DNA from: Nostoc favosum CHAB5714
Lineage (GTDB): Bacteria > Cyanobacteriota > Cyanobacteriia > Cyanobacteriales > Nostocaceae
Assembly: GCF_020829495.1 (NCBI RefSeq)
Contig: NZ_JAIVFQ010000009.1
Span: 1-64,000, forward strand
Length of the DNA stretch: 64,000 bases
Direction of reading: 5' to 3'
The notes beneath the pieces are model-generated. The model was given only the letters and a program-made list of their open reading frames with translations, made no database searches and was not told the DNA's origin. Position 1 is the stretch's first letter, and every line of letters begins with the position of its first letter. This document shows, piece after piece, positions 7,923 to 18,259 of the stretch. The translations under genes were made by a program, and so were the position numbers.

Positions 7923-9674
7923 TTAATAATATTTGTTTACATACTCTATAACCCGATTCTTCCCTGTTCGCTTTGCCTCAAGCATCGCTTGATTTGCCCG
8001 ATTCAGAAAATCCTTAACTGTAATCCCTGGTTCTGATACAGCTATTCCAAAAGAAGCGGTAATGCCTTCAAGAATTTGATCGCCGTCCTTCAATTGCATT
8101 TGTTCAACATCTACCCTTAATTGTTCTACTCGCTTCCTGAGGTTTTCTAGTGTCATATTAGGCATCACAATCACAAATTCTTCACCACCCCATCTGCAAG
8201 CAATGTCAAAAGAGCGAATAGATTTTAACAGCAGTTTTGCTAATCCCTGGAGAACAATGTTGGCAGTCAAATGCCCATAGCGCGAGTTGTAAGATTTGAA
8301 GTTATCGATATCAAGGAAAATAACACTAAGAGGTTCTCCCGACCGTTCAGCCTCCGCTAGTCTCTGTTCCGTTATGGTTTGCATATAGTTTTGATTGAAT
8401 AGTTGGGTCATTCCATCCCGCAAATTATCATAGGTTAGACGTTGTTTTATTGAGAGGTTATTTAGTGCAATGCCTAAGGTTCTAGCAATAATCTCAGTAA
8501 TTTGTTGATCTTCTGGACTGATTTCTTCAAGCGCATTGATGTGTAAGATCCCAACTACTTCGCCTTGTCCAAACAATGGGGCACATAAATGTGTGCCGCT
8601 AACAGGCTGTATTAAGTGATTGCACATTAGTCCTGAAGTATGAGGCGATAAAAGGTTTAATTTTCCTCTCCGCAATGCCCAACAATCAGATAGTGAAAAT
8701 ATTTCTTTACTGGTTATTTCATCTCCCCAAAAACTATTCATCTGAACATAATTCTTGGAATTAGCAATTATATAGATACAACCACTCATATTAGGAAACA
8801 GCTTAGAACAGGTTAAAGCGACCACTTGATACACCTCATCTTCAGATTCGCAGCAATAAAGCATATCCGCCATATCTGAGAGATATATAAGTTCCTGTTT
8901 TTTTGCCTCTAATTTCAGTGTTTTTTCTTCTAGCTGGCGATTTAGATCAGTGAGCGATCGCTGTGCTTCTATAGATTCTGTAATATCGATACTAATGCCA
9001 CCGATGCGGCAAGCGCCCGTTGCGCCATCGCTAAACGGAAACTTAAACGATAGCCAGTAGCACGGCTGATCGTTACCAGGTATCTTTACCTCTTCAATCA
9101 GCTTCAAAGGGCGTAGAGTCTTCAAAACGACTTGATCGTTTTCGATAACCCGCCGCCCTTCTTCTGGATCTGGCAAGTATTCACTATCGGTTTTCCCCAA
9201 CCATTCTTGTGGATCTACCGAAAATCTAGACTGTATCTCCTGGTTGTAATAAAGCACTCTCGATTGCTCATCTTTGATATAAGCTCCAAACGGGCCCTGA
9301 TCTAGGAATAGCCGTTGTATCTGCTGACTGCGTTGAAGTTCGCGGGTGTCTTCTTGATGTCTGGCGATCGCTTCTACAATTTGATAAGCGGTTGGCATCA
9401 GGTAGAATAAGGCAGACAAGGAAACAAGCGCCATTACATCAAGTACGCCTAAGTGCAGCAGGGACACTCCTATATGTGGCTCAAAGATCGCCAGAAAGTG
9501 ATAAAATCCGCAAAACAGTACGAATCCACCTGATAAGAAAAAGGCTAGCCAAAACTTAGAAGGGATGGTTGCCTTAGTTTTGGCAAAGAAAACCCCTATT
9601 AGTATAGGGATGCCAAAGTATGAAAATGCAGTGATGCCGTGAGCAATTATGCAATTCCAGTAAATAGGCTCCAT
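7923..9674 (-). CDS. diguanylate cyclase with ethylene-receptor-like membrane domain, PAS and GAF
   Basis: A 583-residue membrane-bound signalling protein. Residues 10-100 form three transmembrane helices that resemble the ethylene-binding domain of ETR1. ITAFSYFGIPILIGVFF aligns with its helix 1, keeping Tyr, Ile and Pro (Y19, I22, P23). GGFVLFCGFYHFLAIF aligns with its helix 2, keeping the copper-ligand pair as C55 and H59. The helix-1 Asp of ETR1 is His12 here. A PAS domain (about 115-240), a coiled linker, a GAF domain (about 260-415) and a C-terminal GGDEF domain follow. The active-site motif is GGEEF (496-500), and an RxxD inhibitory site (R487-D490) sits five residues before it, so it should make cyclic di-GMP with product inhibition. 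The input could be ethylene, another small ligand bound by a metal, or redox state; this is not proven. It is monocistronic. Confidence 0.85.
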   Translation of the reverse strand: MEPIYWNCIIAHGITAFSYFGIPILIGVFFAKTKATIPSKFWLAFFLSGGFVLFCGFYHFLAIFEPHIGVSLLHLGVLDVMALVSLSALFYLMPTAYQIVEAIARHQEDTRELQRSQQIQRLFLDQGPFGAYIKDEQSRVLYYNQEIQSRFSVDPQEWLGKTDSEYLPDPEEGRRVIENDQVVLKTLRPLKLIEEVKIPGNDQPCYWLSFKFPFSDGATGACRIGGISIDITESIEAQRSLTDLNRQLEEKTLKLEAKKQELIYLSDMADMLYCCESEDEVYQVVALTCSKLFPNMSGCIYIIANSKNYVQMNSFWGDEITSKEIFSLSDCWALRRGKLNLLSPHTSGLMCNHLIQPVSGTHLCAPLFGQGEVVGILHINALEEISPEDQQITEIIARTLGIALNNLSIKQRLTYDNLRDGMTQLFNQNYMQTITEQRLAEAERSGEPLSVIFLDIDNFKSYNSRYGHLTANIVLQGLAKLLLKSIRSFDIACRWGGEEFVIVMPNMTLENLRKRVEQLRVDVEQMQLKDGDQILEGITASFGIAVSEPGITVKDFLNRANQAMLEAKRTGKNRVIEYVNKYY

Positions 9675-9991
9675 TGTTGATCTAATATTAAAATTTTATC
9701 CGTTTAACTATAATTCTGGTATCTTCAAAATGTAAGTAGAGAAAGGATGATTTTTGTGACTTATGCCTTAGTTTTACAAAAGTTTTTATAGTAACTTTCT
9801 CAAAGGCTGCTCATTTTACCAAAGTCCTTGCACCGTGGAGAACCAATGGCTTTAGACATGGGAGAAATCGAAGTCATTAGTCATTAATAGTTTTTCAAAA
9901 CCTTAGCACTTTTTCATACTAATGACTATTGACCAATACTTCTCTACGAGAGGCTGCGCCAACGACTACGCTCAGTACAAGTGACTAATGA
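9675..9991. repeat. spacer with short repeats and a dispersed repeat copy
   Basis: Between the cyclase and moaB lie copies of CATTAGTCATTA-type heptamers. At about 9930-9990 there is a GACCAATACTTCTCTACGAG...ACGCTCAGTAC segment, also seen at 23856-23970 and 36527-36606. No gene is seen. Confidence 0.7.
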
Positions 9992-10495
9992 CTAATTACA
10001 AATCTGACTCACCAAGTGAGTGAGTTCGGGTAAAATCAATTTTTCCATTGCCAGTCGCACAGCATTACTGGAACCAGGAAGCGAGAAGATTAATTTATTT
10101 TGATAAACACCAGCAACAGCGCGAGAAGCGATCGCCCGCGAACCAATTTCTTGATAACTTAAAAAACGGAATAACTCACCAAATCCCGGTAAGGTTTTTT
10201 CCAGTAACTTCTCAATGGCATCATAAGTAGTATCTCTTGGTGCAATGCCTGTACCACCACTGAAAATTACAGCATTCAAATTTGAGCTTTTACGTAAATT
10301 TTCTATCTGCTCTTGAATTTGTATTGGTTCATCTTTGATAATTGTGTAGGCTCCTACAGCATGGTTAGCACCAAGGAGTAACTGTTGAATTAGCTGGCCA
10401 CTTTTGTCTGTTTCAAAAGTGCGTGTATCGCTGACAGTAACCACAGCACAAGTTACCGTAATTCTAGGCGAGTCTGGGTGAGGTTGTGATGTCAT
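9992..10495 (-). CDS. moaB: molybdenum cofactor biosynthesis protein B
   Basis: This 167-residue MoaB/MogA-fold protein acts in the adenylylation step of molybdopterin synthesis, before molybdenum insertion for enzymes such as nitrate reductase. Motifs are [17 protein letters not shown] near the N-terminus, the nucleotide-loop [19 protein letters not shown] in the middle, and the C-terminal [10 protein letters not shown]. Length is typical. It is followed on the same strand by no other cofactor gene; psb28 lies upstream after a short spacer. Some homologues are inactive paralogues, so MoaB is preferred over MogA on length and motif only. Confidence 0.9.
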   Translation of the reverse strand: MTSQPHPDSPRITVTCAVVTVSDTRTFETDKSGQLIQQLLLGANHAVGAYTIIKDEPIQIQEQIENLRKSSNLNAVIFSGGTGIAPRDTTYDAIEKLLEKTLPGFGELFRFLSYQEIGSRAIASRAVAGVYQNKLIFSLPGSSNAVRLAMEKLILPELTHLVSQICN

Positions 10496-10588
10496 AGTTG
10501 AGTCATAAATTTTTGCTCATAGATAATGGGGAATGGCGCATTGGGCATGACAATAATTACCGATGCCCGATGCCCGATTCCCTATGCC

Positions 10589-10930
10589 CTATGCCTCATT
10601 TTTGCTCAGTCCCAAATCGTTTTCTTCAGCATACCGTTCCATGAAGCGCATAAAGCGATCCCATTCTTGGGCAGATTTCATCACGTAAAGTGCTTCTAAT
10701 GCTTCCGGTTTCCCGTTGACAAATTTAGCTTTAACTTCACGGGTAATTATCTCCCCATCTTCGTCAATCAAGTACATTCCGGTAATATCTTCGGTGCTAC
10801 CTTGATCTAAAATCTTTGGATTGGTAAAAATAAATGTTGCTGTACCACTGTCACCAGTGCGCGATCGCGTCAAGCGCACCTCTGGAATTACTTCTTCGTC
10901 AAGACCTCTAGAAAACTGGATTTTCGCCAT
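10589..10930 (-). CDS. psb28: photosystem II assembly protein Psb28
   Basis: The 113-residue product matches Psb28 (older name PsbW/Psb13), a soluble factor that binds PSII assembly intermediates, mainly CP47-containing complexes, and influences chlorophyll protein synthesis. It starts [24 protein letters not shown] and contains [13 protein letters not shown], the acidic [13 protein letters not shown] strand and the [16 protein letters not shown]-terminal helix. Nothing is unusual. It sits between moaB and dtd, probably with its own promoter. Confidence 0.95.
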   Translation of the reverse strand: MAKIQFSRGLDEEVIPEVRLTRSRTGDSGTATFIFTNPKILDQGSTEDITGMYLIDEDGEIITREVKAKFVNGKPEALEALYVMKSAQEWDRFMRFMERYAEENDLGLSKNEA

Positions 10931-11034
10931 GATGACTGAATTTAAACTTTTGTGATGGTTAATTTAATATTCTCTCATCAATTAGAACACCACGGTCTAG
11001 AGGCTACTGTTATTCATCTTTTTAGTGTATATAC

Positions 11035-11487
11035 TTAAATTGCTTCTTTTTCAAGTAACAAAGTTACTGGGCCATCATTCTCAATTGTAACATGCATCAT
11101 TGCACCAAATTGACCTGTTTCCACCTGCAAACCGCTAGCTTTTAACTTGGTAACAAAATGATTATACAAATCTGCTGCTGATTGGGGAGCGGCTGAACGG
11201 TCAAAAGAAGGACGGCGACCTTTGCGACAGTCACCGTAAAGGGTAAACTGACTGACTACTAACAAATCCCCGCCAATTTCTTGTATAGATTTTTGCCAGC
11301 GATCGTCTCCTTCCTCGTCAGGAAACAACCGTAATTCCAAACACTTACGCACCATCCAGTCGATTTCAACATCAGTGTCGGTATTGGCTATGCCTACGAG
11401 CAAATTTAGCCCCCGCCCAATTTTGCCGACAATTTCACCATTAACTGTAACTTGAGATGATTTGACTCGCTGGATAACAACGCGCAT
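11035..11487 (-). CDS. dtd: D-aminoacyl-tRNA deacylase
   Basis: The 150-residue enzyme hydrolyses D-amino acids (and glycine mis-charged on tRNA-Ala) from tRNA, a proofreading role. It starts [18 protein letters not shown]. It has both family signatures: [17 protein letters not shown] for the first catalytic loop and the cross-subunit Gly-Pro motif in [11 protein letters not shown]. Length is normal. A heptamer repeat array lies directly upstream. Confidence 0.95.
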   Translation of the reverse strand: MRVVIQRVKSSQVTVNGEIVGKIGRGLNLLVGIANTDTDVEIDWMVRKCLELRLFPDEEGDDRWQKSIQEIGGDLLVVSQFTLYGDCRKGRRPSFDRSAAPQSAADLYNHFVTKLKASGLQVETGQFGAMMHVTIENDGPVTLLLEKEAI

Positions 11488-11493
11488 TTGAAT

Positions 11494-11534
11494 TAATTCG
11501 TAATTCGTAATTCGTAATTCGTAATTCGTAATTA
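11494..11534. repeat. short tandem repeat, heptamer TAATTCG
   Basis: Five to six consecutive TAATTCG units lie immediately upstream of dtd. The same unit (ATTACGA on the other strand) occurs in arrays near 2550, 52100 and 55160. Confidence 0.85.
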
Positions 11535-11577
11535 TTGGCGAAACACTCGCGCGTAAACACAGGGGAGTGAGGAAGGG

Positions 11578-11701
11578 ATGTCTACGACGGGCTACGCCTA
11601 CGCTATTTTCTCATTTTCATTCTTCAAAATCGATGGCGGAGCCATTGGGAATGCATTCCCAGGTGGAACCTGGGAACGTACAGACGCGATTAATCGCGTC
11701 T
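11578..11701. repeat. repeat cluster between dtd and the CobW-type gene
   Basis: It contains a GTCTACGACGGGCTACGCC segment, also found near 54907. A partial palindrome TTCCCAGGTGGAACCTGGGAA follows, then the third copy of the 20-bp palindrome AGACGCGATT/AATCGCGTCT (11682-11701). Short ORFs over it are by-products of the repeats. Confidence 0.75.
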
Positions 11702-11711
11702 CTGCTAACTT

Positions 11712-12824
11712 TTACTTGCCAAATCCTTTACCGCGAGAGGTTGAAGGTAGACAAATGCAGTTTTCAAGTTGACTAATTAAAGCCTCACGATCTAAATTTT
11801 GACCAATTAGCACGATTTGGTTTTTTAGTTTACCTTGCCATTCATCATCATCCAAAGTAAAGCGTTTACCACAAAGGTGGAAAATATGACGCTTCGGACT
11901 TTCATCAAACCACATAATCCCCTTCGCTCGGAAGATATTTGAGGGTAGCTGGTTATCTAAGAAATACTGAAACTTCCTAATAGAAAAAGGCTTATCACTT
12001 TGGAAAGAGATGGAAGTAAAACCATCATTTTCTAAATGGTCAGAATGATGGTGATCGTGGTGATCGTGGTCATGGTCGTGATGATCGTGACCGCATGTTG
12101 AGTGGTCATGATCATCATGGTCGTGATGTTCATGATCGTGATGGTCGTGTTCATCCACCACTGTGTCAAAATATTTATCAGACTCAAACAGACCAACACT
12201 GAGAATTAACGGAAGTGGCACTTGCGATCGCGTGGTGCGGAGAATTCTCGCTCCTTCCTTAACTTCGTTAATTTTTGTTTCTAACTCATTTAAAGTGGCT
12301 TCATCAACCAAATCAGTCTTGTTCAGTACAATTACATCACCATAAGCAATCTGGCTGTATGCTGCCTGAGAGTTAAATAAATCTAGGCTGTAATTAGCCG
12401 CGTCTACTACGGTAATAATCGAATCTAAGCGAGTTAAATCTCGCAATTCTGTACCCAGAAATGTTAAAGCTACTGGTAGTGGATCTGCCAATCCAGTTGT
12501 TTCCACAACTAGATAATCTAGATTTTCTTGCCGTTCTAAAACTTTGTAAACTGCATCTACTAAATCATTATTAATAGTGCAGCAGATACAACCATTATTT
12601 AGCTCCACCATGTTCTCACCAGTGGAAACAATTAGCTCGTTATCGATGCCAATTTCGCCAAATTCATTCACGAGAACGGCGGTTTTCAAACCCTGTTGGT
12701 TGTTGAGGATATGATTGAGTAAAGTCGTCTTGCCACTACCGAGGAAACCCGTAATAATTGTTACTGGCATTCCTTGTTTGGGCGTATCCATTGCCGAAGA
12801 TTCGGGTGTAACTGCTGATTGCAT
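11712..12824 (-). CDS. CobW/COG0523-type metal-handling GTPase with His-rich segment
   Basis: The 370-residue G3E-family GTPase has a P-loop GFLGSGKTT (residues 26-34) and the metal-binding CICC motif (C79, C81, C82). It also has an ETTGLADP switch region and the NKTD guanine-specificity motif. A long His/Asp-rich stretch of about 45 residues (from about 222) can bind several zinc or other divalent ions. The C-terminal CobW_C domain (FRAKGIMWF...RHIFHLCGKRF) is intact. Such proteins act as metal chaperones or insertases, often for zinc; cobalamin synthesis is unlikely as there is no cobaltochelatase nearby. The substrate protein is unknown. Later Met codons (12, 19) are possible starts. Confidence 0.9.
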   Translation of the reverse strand: MQSAVTPESSAMDTPKQGMPVTIITGFLGSGKTTLLNHILNNQQGLKTAVLVNEFGEIGIDNELIVSTGENMVELNNGCICCTINNDLVDAVYKVLERQENLDYLVVETTGLADPLPVALTFLGTELRDLTRLDSIITVVDAANYSLDLFNSQAAYSQIAYGDVIVLNKTDLVDEATLNELETKINEVKEGARILRTTRSQVPLPLILSVGLFESDKYFDTVVDEHDHHDHEHHDHDDHDHSTCGHDHHDHDHDHHDHHHSDHLENDGFTSISFQSDKPFSIRKFQYFLDNQLPSNIFRAKGIMWFDESPKRHIFHLCGKRFTLDDDEWQGKLKNQIVLIGQNLDREALISQLENCICLPSTSRGKGFGK

Positions 12825-13070
12825 AGCGCTGTTATCAAATAGTCAAAAAATAGTAATGTAGCGCAGATAGTCGAGAAAACACTAGCGCCGCTACGCGGAA
12901 GTCAAAAATCAAAAGTCAAAAGTCAAAAACCTTTGATTTCTGGGCTTTCGAGATTTTGTCCAATAGTATGTTGATTTCCGCCGTGACGTACTAGCATAGG
13001 GATGCTGGACTGTCATCCCAGCTGCTTTACCCTATTATTACGTATCTTCTTATTTCAGCATTACTCTGTT

Positions 13071-14546
13071 ATGACCCTAACTCTTTACAATACCCTCACC
13101 CGTCGTCAAGAACCGTTTGAAACAGTCGAAGCAGGCAAGGTTAAGATGTATTACTGCGGCGTGACGGTGTACGACTACTGCCATTTGGGTCATGCGAGAG
13201 CTTGCATTGTTTGGGATGTAATCCGCCAATACCTCCAGTTTATCGGCTATGAAGTGCGATATATCCAAAATTTTACCGATATTGATGACAAGATTCTCAA
13301 TCGAGCCTGTGTTGAACATTCATCAATGGAAGCTGTAGCCGATCGCTTTATCAAAGCATATTTTGAGGATATGGCGCGATTGGGAATCAAAGAAGCTGAT
13401 GAATATCCCCGTGCTACTCATACGATGAATGGCATTCAACGGTTAATTCATGAGTTGGAAAATAAAGGGTTTGCTTACCCTGCTGACGGCGATGTGTATT
13501 ATGCAGTCCGGCAGTTTGCTGAGTATGGCAAGCTTTCTGGACGCAAGTTAGAAGATATGCAAGCCGGGAAAAGCGATCGCGTCAATGTAGAAGATCCAGA
13601 ATATCAAAAAAAGAAAGACCCCTTTGATTTTGCTTTGTGGAAGGCAGCAAAACCGGGAGAACCAGCTTGGGAATCACCTTGGGGCGCAGGTCGTCCGGGG
13701 TGGCATATAGAATGCTCGGCAATGGTGCGCGATCGCCTGGGTGATACCATAGATATTCATGCTGGTGGTGCTGACTTAATTTTTCCCCACCACGAAAACG
13801 AAATTGCCCAATCTGAAGCTGTAACAGGAAAACCCCTGGCGCGTTACTGGTTACATAACGGCATGGTGAAGGTAGATGGTGAAAAAATGTCCAAATCTTT
13901 GGGCAACTTTATCACTATTCGAGAATTGCTGGATCGAGGAGTTGATCCGATGGCAGTGCGGTTGTTCGTACTGACCGCTCAATATCGCACACCCATAGAT
14001 TTTACCGACGAAGCGATCGCCGCAGCAACCAACGGTTGGCACACCATTAAAGAAGGTTTACTCTTCGGCTACCAATACGGTAAAAAACTAGGCTGGGAAC
14101 TAGAAAAGGGGGAAAATTCCCCAATCCGAAATCCAAAATTTAAAATCCAAAATTCAGATGTTGAACGTTTCCAAGAAACTGTGAATAACGACTTTAATTT
14201 TCCTGGTGGGTTAACAGTGCTGTTTGAATTAGCCAAAGAACTGCGCCGTGAGGGAAATATTATTGTGCATGAAGGGAAAACCGAAACTTCCCCTGATGAG
14301 TTAAAGCGTCAATGGCAAACTCTCGTCACATTAGCTGGAGTTTTAGGTTTAGAAGCCGAGATAGAAGCGGAACCTGACAAGAGTAATGGTTTAAGCGATG
14401 CGGAAATTGAAGCAAAAATTCAGCAAAGGCAAGAAGCACGTAAAGGCAAGAATTTTGCCGAAAGCGATCGCATTCGTGACGAACTCCAAGCAGAAGGTAT
14501 TACGCTAATTGATAGCCGTGATGGCACACGCTGGCATCGGAATTAG
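13071..14546 (+). CDS. cysS: cysteinyl-tRNA synthetase
   Basis: A class I synthetase of 491 residues from the ATG at 13071. I prefer this start over an upstream one at 13002 because [16 protein letters not shown] is the family N-terminus. The zinc ligand Cys29, the HIGH-type motif HLGH (38-41), the WHIECSAM zinc/substrate region and KMSKS (272-276) are all present. Around residues 349-363 the peptide [14 protein letters not shown] is encoded by AATCCAAAATT-type dispersed repeat sequence. It lies in the linker before the anticodon-binding domain, so the enzyme should still work. The C-terminal [18 protein letters not shown] is normal. Confidence 0.96.
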   Translation: MTLTLYNTLTRRQEPFETVEAGKVKMYYCGVTVYDYCHLGHARACIVWDVIRQYLQFIGYEVRYIQNFTDIDDKILNRACVEHSSMEAVADRFIKAYFEDMARLGIKEADEYPRATHTMNGIQRLIHELENKGFAYPADGDVYYAVRQFAEYGKLSGRKLEDMQAGKSDRVNVEDPEYQKKKDPFDFALWKAAKPGEPAWESPWGAGRPGWHIECSAMVRDRLGDTIDIHAGGADLIFPHHENEIAQSEAVTGKPLARYWLHNGMVKVDGEKMSKSLGNFITIRELLDRGVDPMAVRLFVLTAQYRTPIDFTDEAIAAATNGWHTIKEGLLFGYQYGKKLGWELEKGENSPIRNPKFKIQNSDVERFQETVNNDFNFPGGLTVLFELAKELRREGNIIVHEGKTETSPDELKRQWQTLVTLAGVLGLEAEIEAEPDKSNGLSDAEIEAKIQQRQEARKGKNFAESDRIRDELQAEGITLIDSRDGTRWHRN

Positions 14547-14715
14547 AGGGGAGATGAAGGGATGAGGGAGATGAGGGGGATGAGGGAGTGAGGGAGTGAG
14601 GGAGATGAGGAAGAATAACCAATACCCAATGCCCAATGCCCAACGCCCAATGCCCAATGCCCAATGCCCAATGCCCAATGCCCAATGCCCAATGCCCCAT
14701 GCCCCATGCCCAATT
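14547..14715. repeat. two short tandem repeat arrays
   Basis: A GAGGGAGT/GGGAGATGA purine-rich array (14549-14610) is followed by about eleven CCAATGC-type heptamers, some altered to CCCATGC (14623-14715). They fill the cysS-tldD spacer. Confidence 0.9.
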
Positions 14716-14732
14716 CCCCATTCCCTTAAATT

Positions 14733-16172
14733 ATGTGGCCTGAACTCAAAAAAGCGATCGCTAGTTTTGATATTCCTGCTGATTGGATTGGTATTAGAGC
14801 CGTAAAGGAGACTTCTACAACCCGTTCAGTCCGTGACGGCTTACCCCAGGTAAATGGCAAATCTTTTACTGTAGGAGCCATGCTGGAAGTTTTGGCAAAT
14901 GGCTGTCTGGGTTATGCAGCAACTAACTCTCTGGAACTGTCTTCCCTAAAAGCTGCTGCCGAAACAGCCTATAAACAAGCACTAGCAGCCAGTGAATGGT
15001 GGATACATCCCTTCGGTGAAAGTGAGCGCCCTAAAGTCGTTGGTGAATATAAATCTCCATATCTTGAGCCATTGGATGCTCTGAGTCCGGGAGAAATCAA
15101 CGATTTACTAGTTCGGATTTGCCAAACACTGAAAGTTGACGACAAGATTGTGCAAACCATAGCCAGTGCTAGCACCATTGAGAGAGAGTCTTGGTTTATT
15201 AGCAGTAACGGCTCAGAAGTCTATCAAAAAATTCTATCTATAGGCACTCATTATGGAGCTACCGCCCAAGATGGTGCGGTTGTACAGCAACGCAGTAACA
15301 ATGGTTCTCAGGCAAACTGTTACCAAGGTGGACTAGAACTTTTAAAACAAGAAAACTTATGGTATCGGGTGCGGCAAATTGGCGAACAAGCAGTAGAACT
15401 CTTGACAGCAGAAGAATGCCCTACCACTCGTACCAATTTAGTTTTAGCCTCAGACCAAATGATGCTGCAAATCCATGAAAGTGTCGGGCATCCTCTAGAA
15501 ATTGACCGAATTTTGGGAGATGAGCGTAACTATGCTGGGGGCAGCTTCGTTAATAAAAGTGATTTTGGCAACCTAGTATATGGTTCGCCACTGATGAACA
15601 TTACCTTTGATCCCACCGTGCCTGGTGAATTTGCCAGCTATGGCTTTGATGATACGGGTGCTGTAGCAACAAAGGAATATTTGGTTAAAGAAGGAGTACT
15701 GCAACGGGGTTTAGGCAGTCTAGAGAGTCAAGCAAGAGCAGGTGTACCAGGAGTTGCCTGTGCCCGTGCTTGCTCATGGAATAGACCTGCGATCGATCGC
15801 ATGGCAAACTTAAATTTAGAGCCTCTAAACGCTAGCTTTGAAGACATTATTGGCGGGATAGAACACGGCGTTTACATGGAATCTAACCGATCTTGGTCAA
15901 TTGACGATCGCCGCTACAAATTCCAATTTGGTTGCGAGTACGCTAAATTAATTGAAAACGGTAAACTTACCAAAACCCTCCGCAATCCCAACTATCGCGC
16001 CACAACACCAGAGTTTTGGCACAGCTTAATCCAAGTAGGAAATGCCACAAACTGGCAAATGTATGGTACTCCTTATTGTGGTAAAGGAGAACCAAATCAG
16101 GCTATTTGGGTAGGACATGGTTCACCTGTTTGTGTATTTGCTAATGTCGAAGTTTTTGGTGGAGGAACGTGA
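14733..16172 (+). CDS. tldD: TldD/PmbA family metallopeptidase (TldD-like)
   Basis: The 479-residue protein is the catalytic type of the TldD/TldE pair, which forms a heterodimeric zinc peptidase that degrades unfolded or peptide substrates. The zinc-binding HExxxH is seen as HESVGH (H248, H253), followed by the DDTGA and [22 protein letters not shown] region and the C-terminal [19 protein letters not shown]. It precedes the TldE-like gene by 125 bases on the same strand, which fits a functional pair. The natural substrate in cyanobacteria is unknown. The ATG directly follows the repeat array. Confidence 0.93.
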   Translation: MWPELKKAIASFDIPADWIGIRAVKETSTTRSVRDGLPQVNGKSFTVGAMLEVLANGCLGYAATNSLELSSLKAAAETAYKQALAASEWWIHPFGESERPKVVGEYKSPYLEPLDALSPGEINDLLVRICQTLKVDDKIVQTIASASTIERESWFISSNGSEVYQKILSIGTHYGATAQDGAVVQQRSNNGSQANCYQGGLELLKQENLWYRVRQIGEQAVELLTAEECPTTRTNLVLASDQMMLQIHESVGHPLEIDRILGDERNYAGGSFVNKSDFGNLVYGSPLMNITFDPTVPGEFASYGFDDTGAVATKEYLVKEGVLQRGLGSLESQARAGVPGVACARACSWNRPAIDRMANLNLEPLNASFEDIIGGIEHGVYMESNRSWSIDDRRYKFQFGCEYAKLIENGKLTKTLRNPNYRATTPEFWHSLIQVGNATNWQMYGTPYCGKGEPNQAIWVGHGSPVCVFANVEVFGGGT

Positions 16173-16297
16173 AAAAAGTTAGGAGTTGAAAGTTATGAGT
16201 TAGGAGTTAAAAAAATCTTCAACTCATAATTCATAACTCCTAACTCCTAACTCCTCACTTTCTCCCTTTCCCCACTCCCTATTAATATTTAATATCT

Positions 16298-17644
16298 ATG
16301 AAAATTGAGGAATTATCTGCGTTAGAAGTCAGCTTTAATCAACTGATTGAAACTCTGCTGATTAAAAAAGCCGAAAGTGAACAATTCACTGTGAAACTCA
16401 GCAGTGAAAGAAGTCAATTTACTCGTTTCAATCATGCGAAAGTGCGACAAAGTGGTTGTGTTGCTGATGGTTGGATCGAACTGACTTTGATGGCAGATCA
16501 GCGCAGCAGTGTTCGGCAGTTTCCTTTTACTGGAAATTGGGATGTAGATTGGCAGTTAGCATATACTGCTTTGCAGGAACTACGTGACGAACTTATTCTA
16601 CTACCCATAGATCCGTATCTAGTTTTGCCATCAGGAAATAATACCAGTAGAGAAATACATTCTGGGAATTTATTGGCAGATGAGGCAGTAGTACCAACTG
16701 TGCTAAAACTAGTTGCTGAATTAGATTTTACAGGGATATATGCCGGGGGATTGGTAGTTAAAGCTTATGGTGATTCCAACGGTCAAAAACACTGGTTTGC
16801 TACTGATTCTTTTACATTAGATTATTCTCTATTTTCCACCTCTGGACAAGCAGTTAAGGGCACATTTGCTGGGAGTAATTGGGATATATCTGCATATATA
16901 GCCAAAATTAGCGAAGCCAAAAAGCAACTAGAACTGCTTGCTCGCCCAGCTAAAGAATTGCCACGGGGACAATACAAAACTTATTTTGCACCTGCTGCTG
17001 TTGCAGATTTATTAGTAATGCTTTCCTGGGGAGCAGTAAGCGAAGCTGATATCCAACAAGGAAACAGTGCTTTAGCTGCTTTATCGCGTCAAGAAAAACA
17101 ACTTTCTCCAAGATTTAGTTTGAAAGAAAACTTTCAACGAGGATTAGTGCCGCGATTTAATGAATTGGGAGAAATAGCAGCACCGGAGTTACCTGTAATA
17201 GAAAAAGGACATTTGGTAAATACTTTGGTGAATTCTCGGACTGCTAAGGAATATCAGATAATTGCCAACGGTGCTAATGGTTCAGAGACTTTACGAGCGC
17301 CAGAAGTGACTACTGGGAATTTAGTATTTGAGCAGATTCTTCCGAGTTTAGATACCGGATTATATGTATCTAATTTACATTACTTGAATTGGAGCGATCG
17401 CCACACTGGTAGAATCACAGGTATGACCCGTTATGCTTGTTTTTGGGTAGAAAATGGAGAAATTATTGCCCCCATTGAAAACTTACGTTTTGACGAAAGT
17501 CTCTATCGTTTTTGGGGAGATAAGTTAGTAGATTTGACCAATTTTCAGGAGTTTATTCCCGAAGTAAGTACTTATGAAAGTCGTCAACTTGGAGGTAGTT
17601 TAGTTCCCGGTATGCTAGTAAATGATTTTACATATACTTTGTAA
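16298..17644 (+). CDS. TldD/PmbA family protein (TldE/PmbA-like partner)
   Basis: The 448-residue protein is homologous to TldD along its length but lacks HExxxH: the equivalent region reads AAVADLLVMLSWGAVSEADI. This is typical of the non-metal partner subunit TldE (PmbA). It ends with NLHYLNWSDRHTGRITGMTRYACFWVENGEIIAPI, the conserved C-terminal barrel. With the gene before it, it should form the TldD/TldE complex. The spacer between them holds TAGGAGT short repeats but no terminator. Confidence 0.9.
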   Translation: MKIEELSALEVSFNQLIETLLIKKAESEQFTVKLSSERSQFTRFNHAKVRQSGCVADGWIELTLMADQRSSVRQFPFTGNWDVDWQLAYTALQELRDELILLPIDPYLVLPSGNNTSREIHSGNLLADEAVVPTVLKLVAELDFTGIYAGGLVVKAYGDSNGQKHWFATDSFTLDYSLFSTSGQAVKGTFAGSNWDISAYIAKISEAKKQLELLARPAKELPRGQYKTYFAPAAVADLLVMLSWGAVSEADIQQGNSALAALSRQEKQLSPRFSLKENFQRGLVPRFNELGEIAAPELPVIEKGHLVNTLVNSRTAKEYQIIANGANGSETLRAPEVTTGNLVFEQILPSLDTGLYVSNLHYLNWSDRHTGRITGMTRYACFWVENGEIIAPIENLRFDESLYRFWGDKLVDLTNFQEFIPEVSTYESRQLGGSLVPGMLVNDFTYTL

Positions 17645-17846
17645 TCATTTGCTCACAGGAAATCAAAAGCCAACAGATAGAAATCGGCTCTATCGCTTCC
17701 TTTATAGTTCCTAGTATTAAATCCATACTGCTTTTTTAAACCTGTTATTCTTATAGAGAAAAAGTTTTACAGTTTTCCAACTTTGTATTAAATAGCGTAA
17801 GTCACTTTAGGATCAAGGAAGCGATAGAACCGAGAAATCTACCCTA

Positions 17847-17995
17847 ATATCATGTTCGCTTGATTACTTATTAAATCCGAAGAACCCCACCCCGCCAAAG
17901 CTACGCTTTGTCTCCCCTCCCGAAAAGCGGGAAGGGGAGTAAGGGGCGGGGTGCAATAACTGTAAGAATCATAACTAATTATGCGGACATGATAT
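17847..17995. mobile_element. MITE-like element, family C (copy 1)
   Basis: A 149-bp element with ends ATATCATGTTCGC and GCGGACATGATAT, an imperfect terminal inverted repeat. It contains the CCCCACCCCGCC...GGGGCGGGGT hairpin core. A second copy with the same ends lies at 53497-53630. No coding capacity. Confidence 0.85.
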
Positions 17996-18259
17996 AAGAG
18001 CTAATTTGTAAACTAGAGTAAAGTCTTTGATTCGTAAGGGTTTCAGGAATTTGAGCCAATCAAGCGCTTATTCTCTGAAAGTAATGCCCAGCAATCAATT
18101 GTATATCCTTAAGATTTTCTTTACGAATCAGCTCTAAGAGGATGTTTGAAAAGTATTGGGCCGATAGAAATCGCTACTACACAAACGTTCGCGTAGCGTC
18201 CCGTAGATAAGGGAGTTTTCCCCGTGAACAACTGGCGCACGATTTATAATCGTCAGGGC

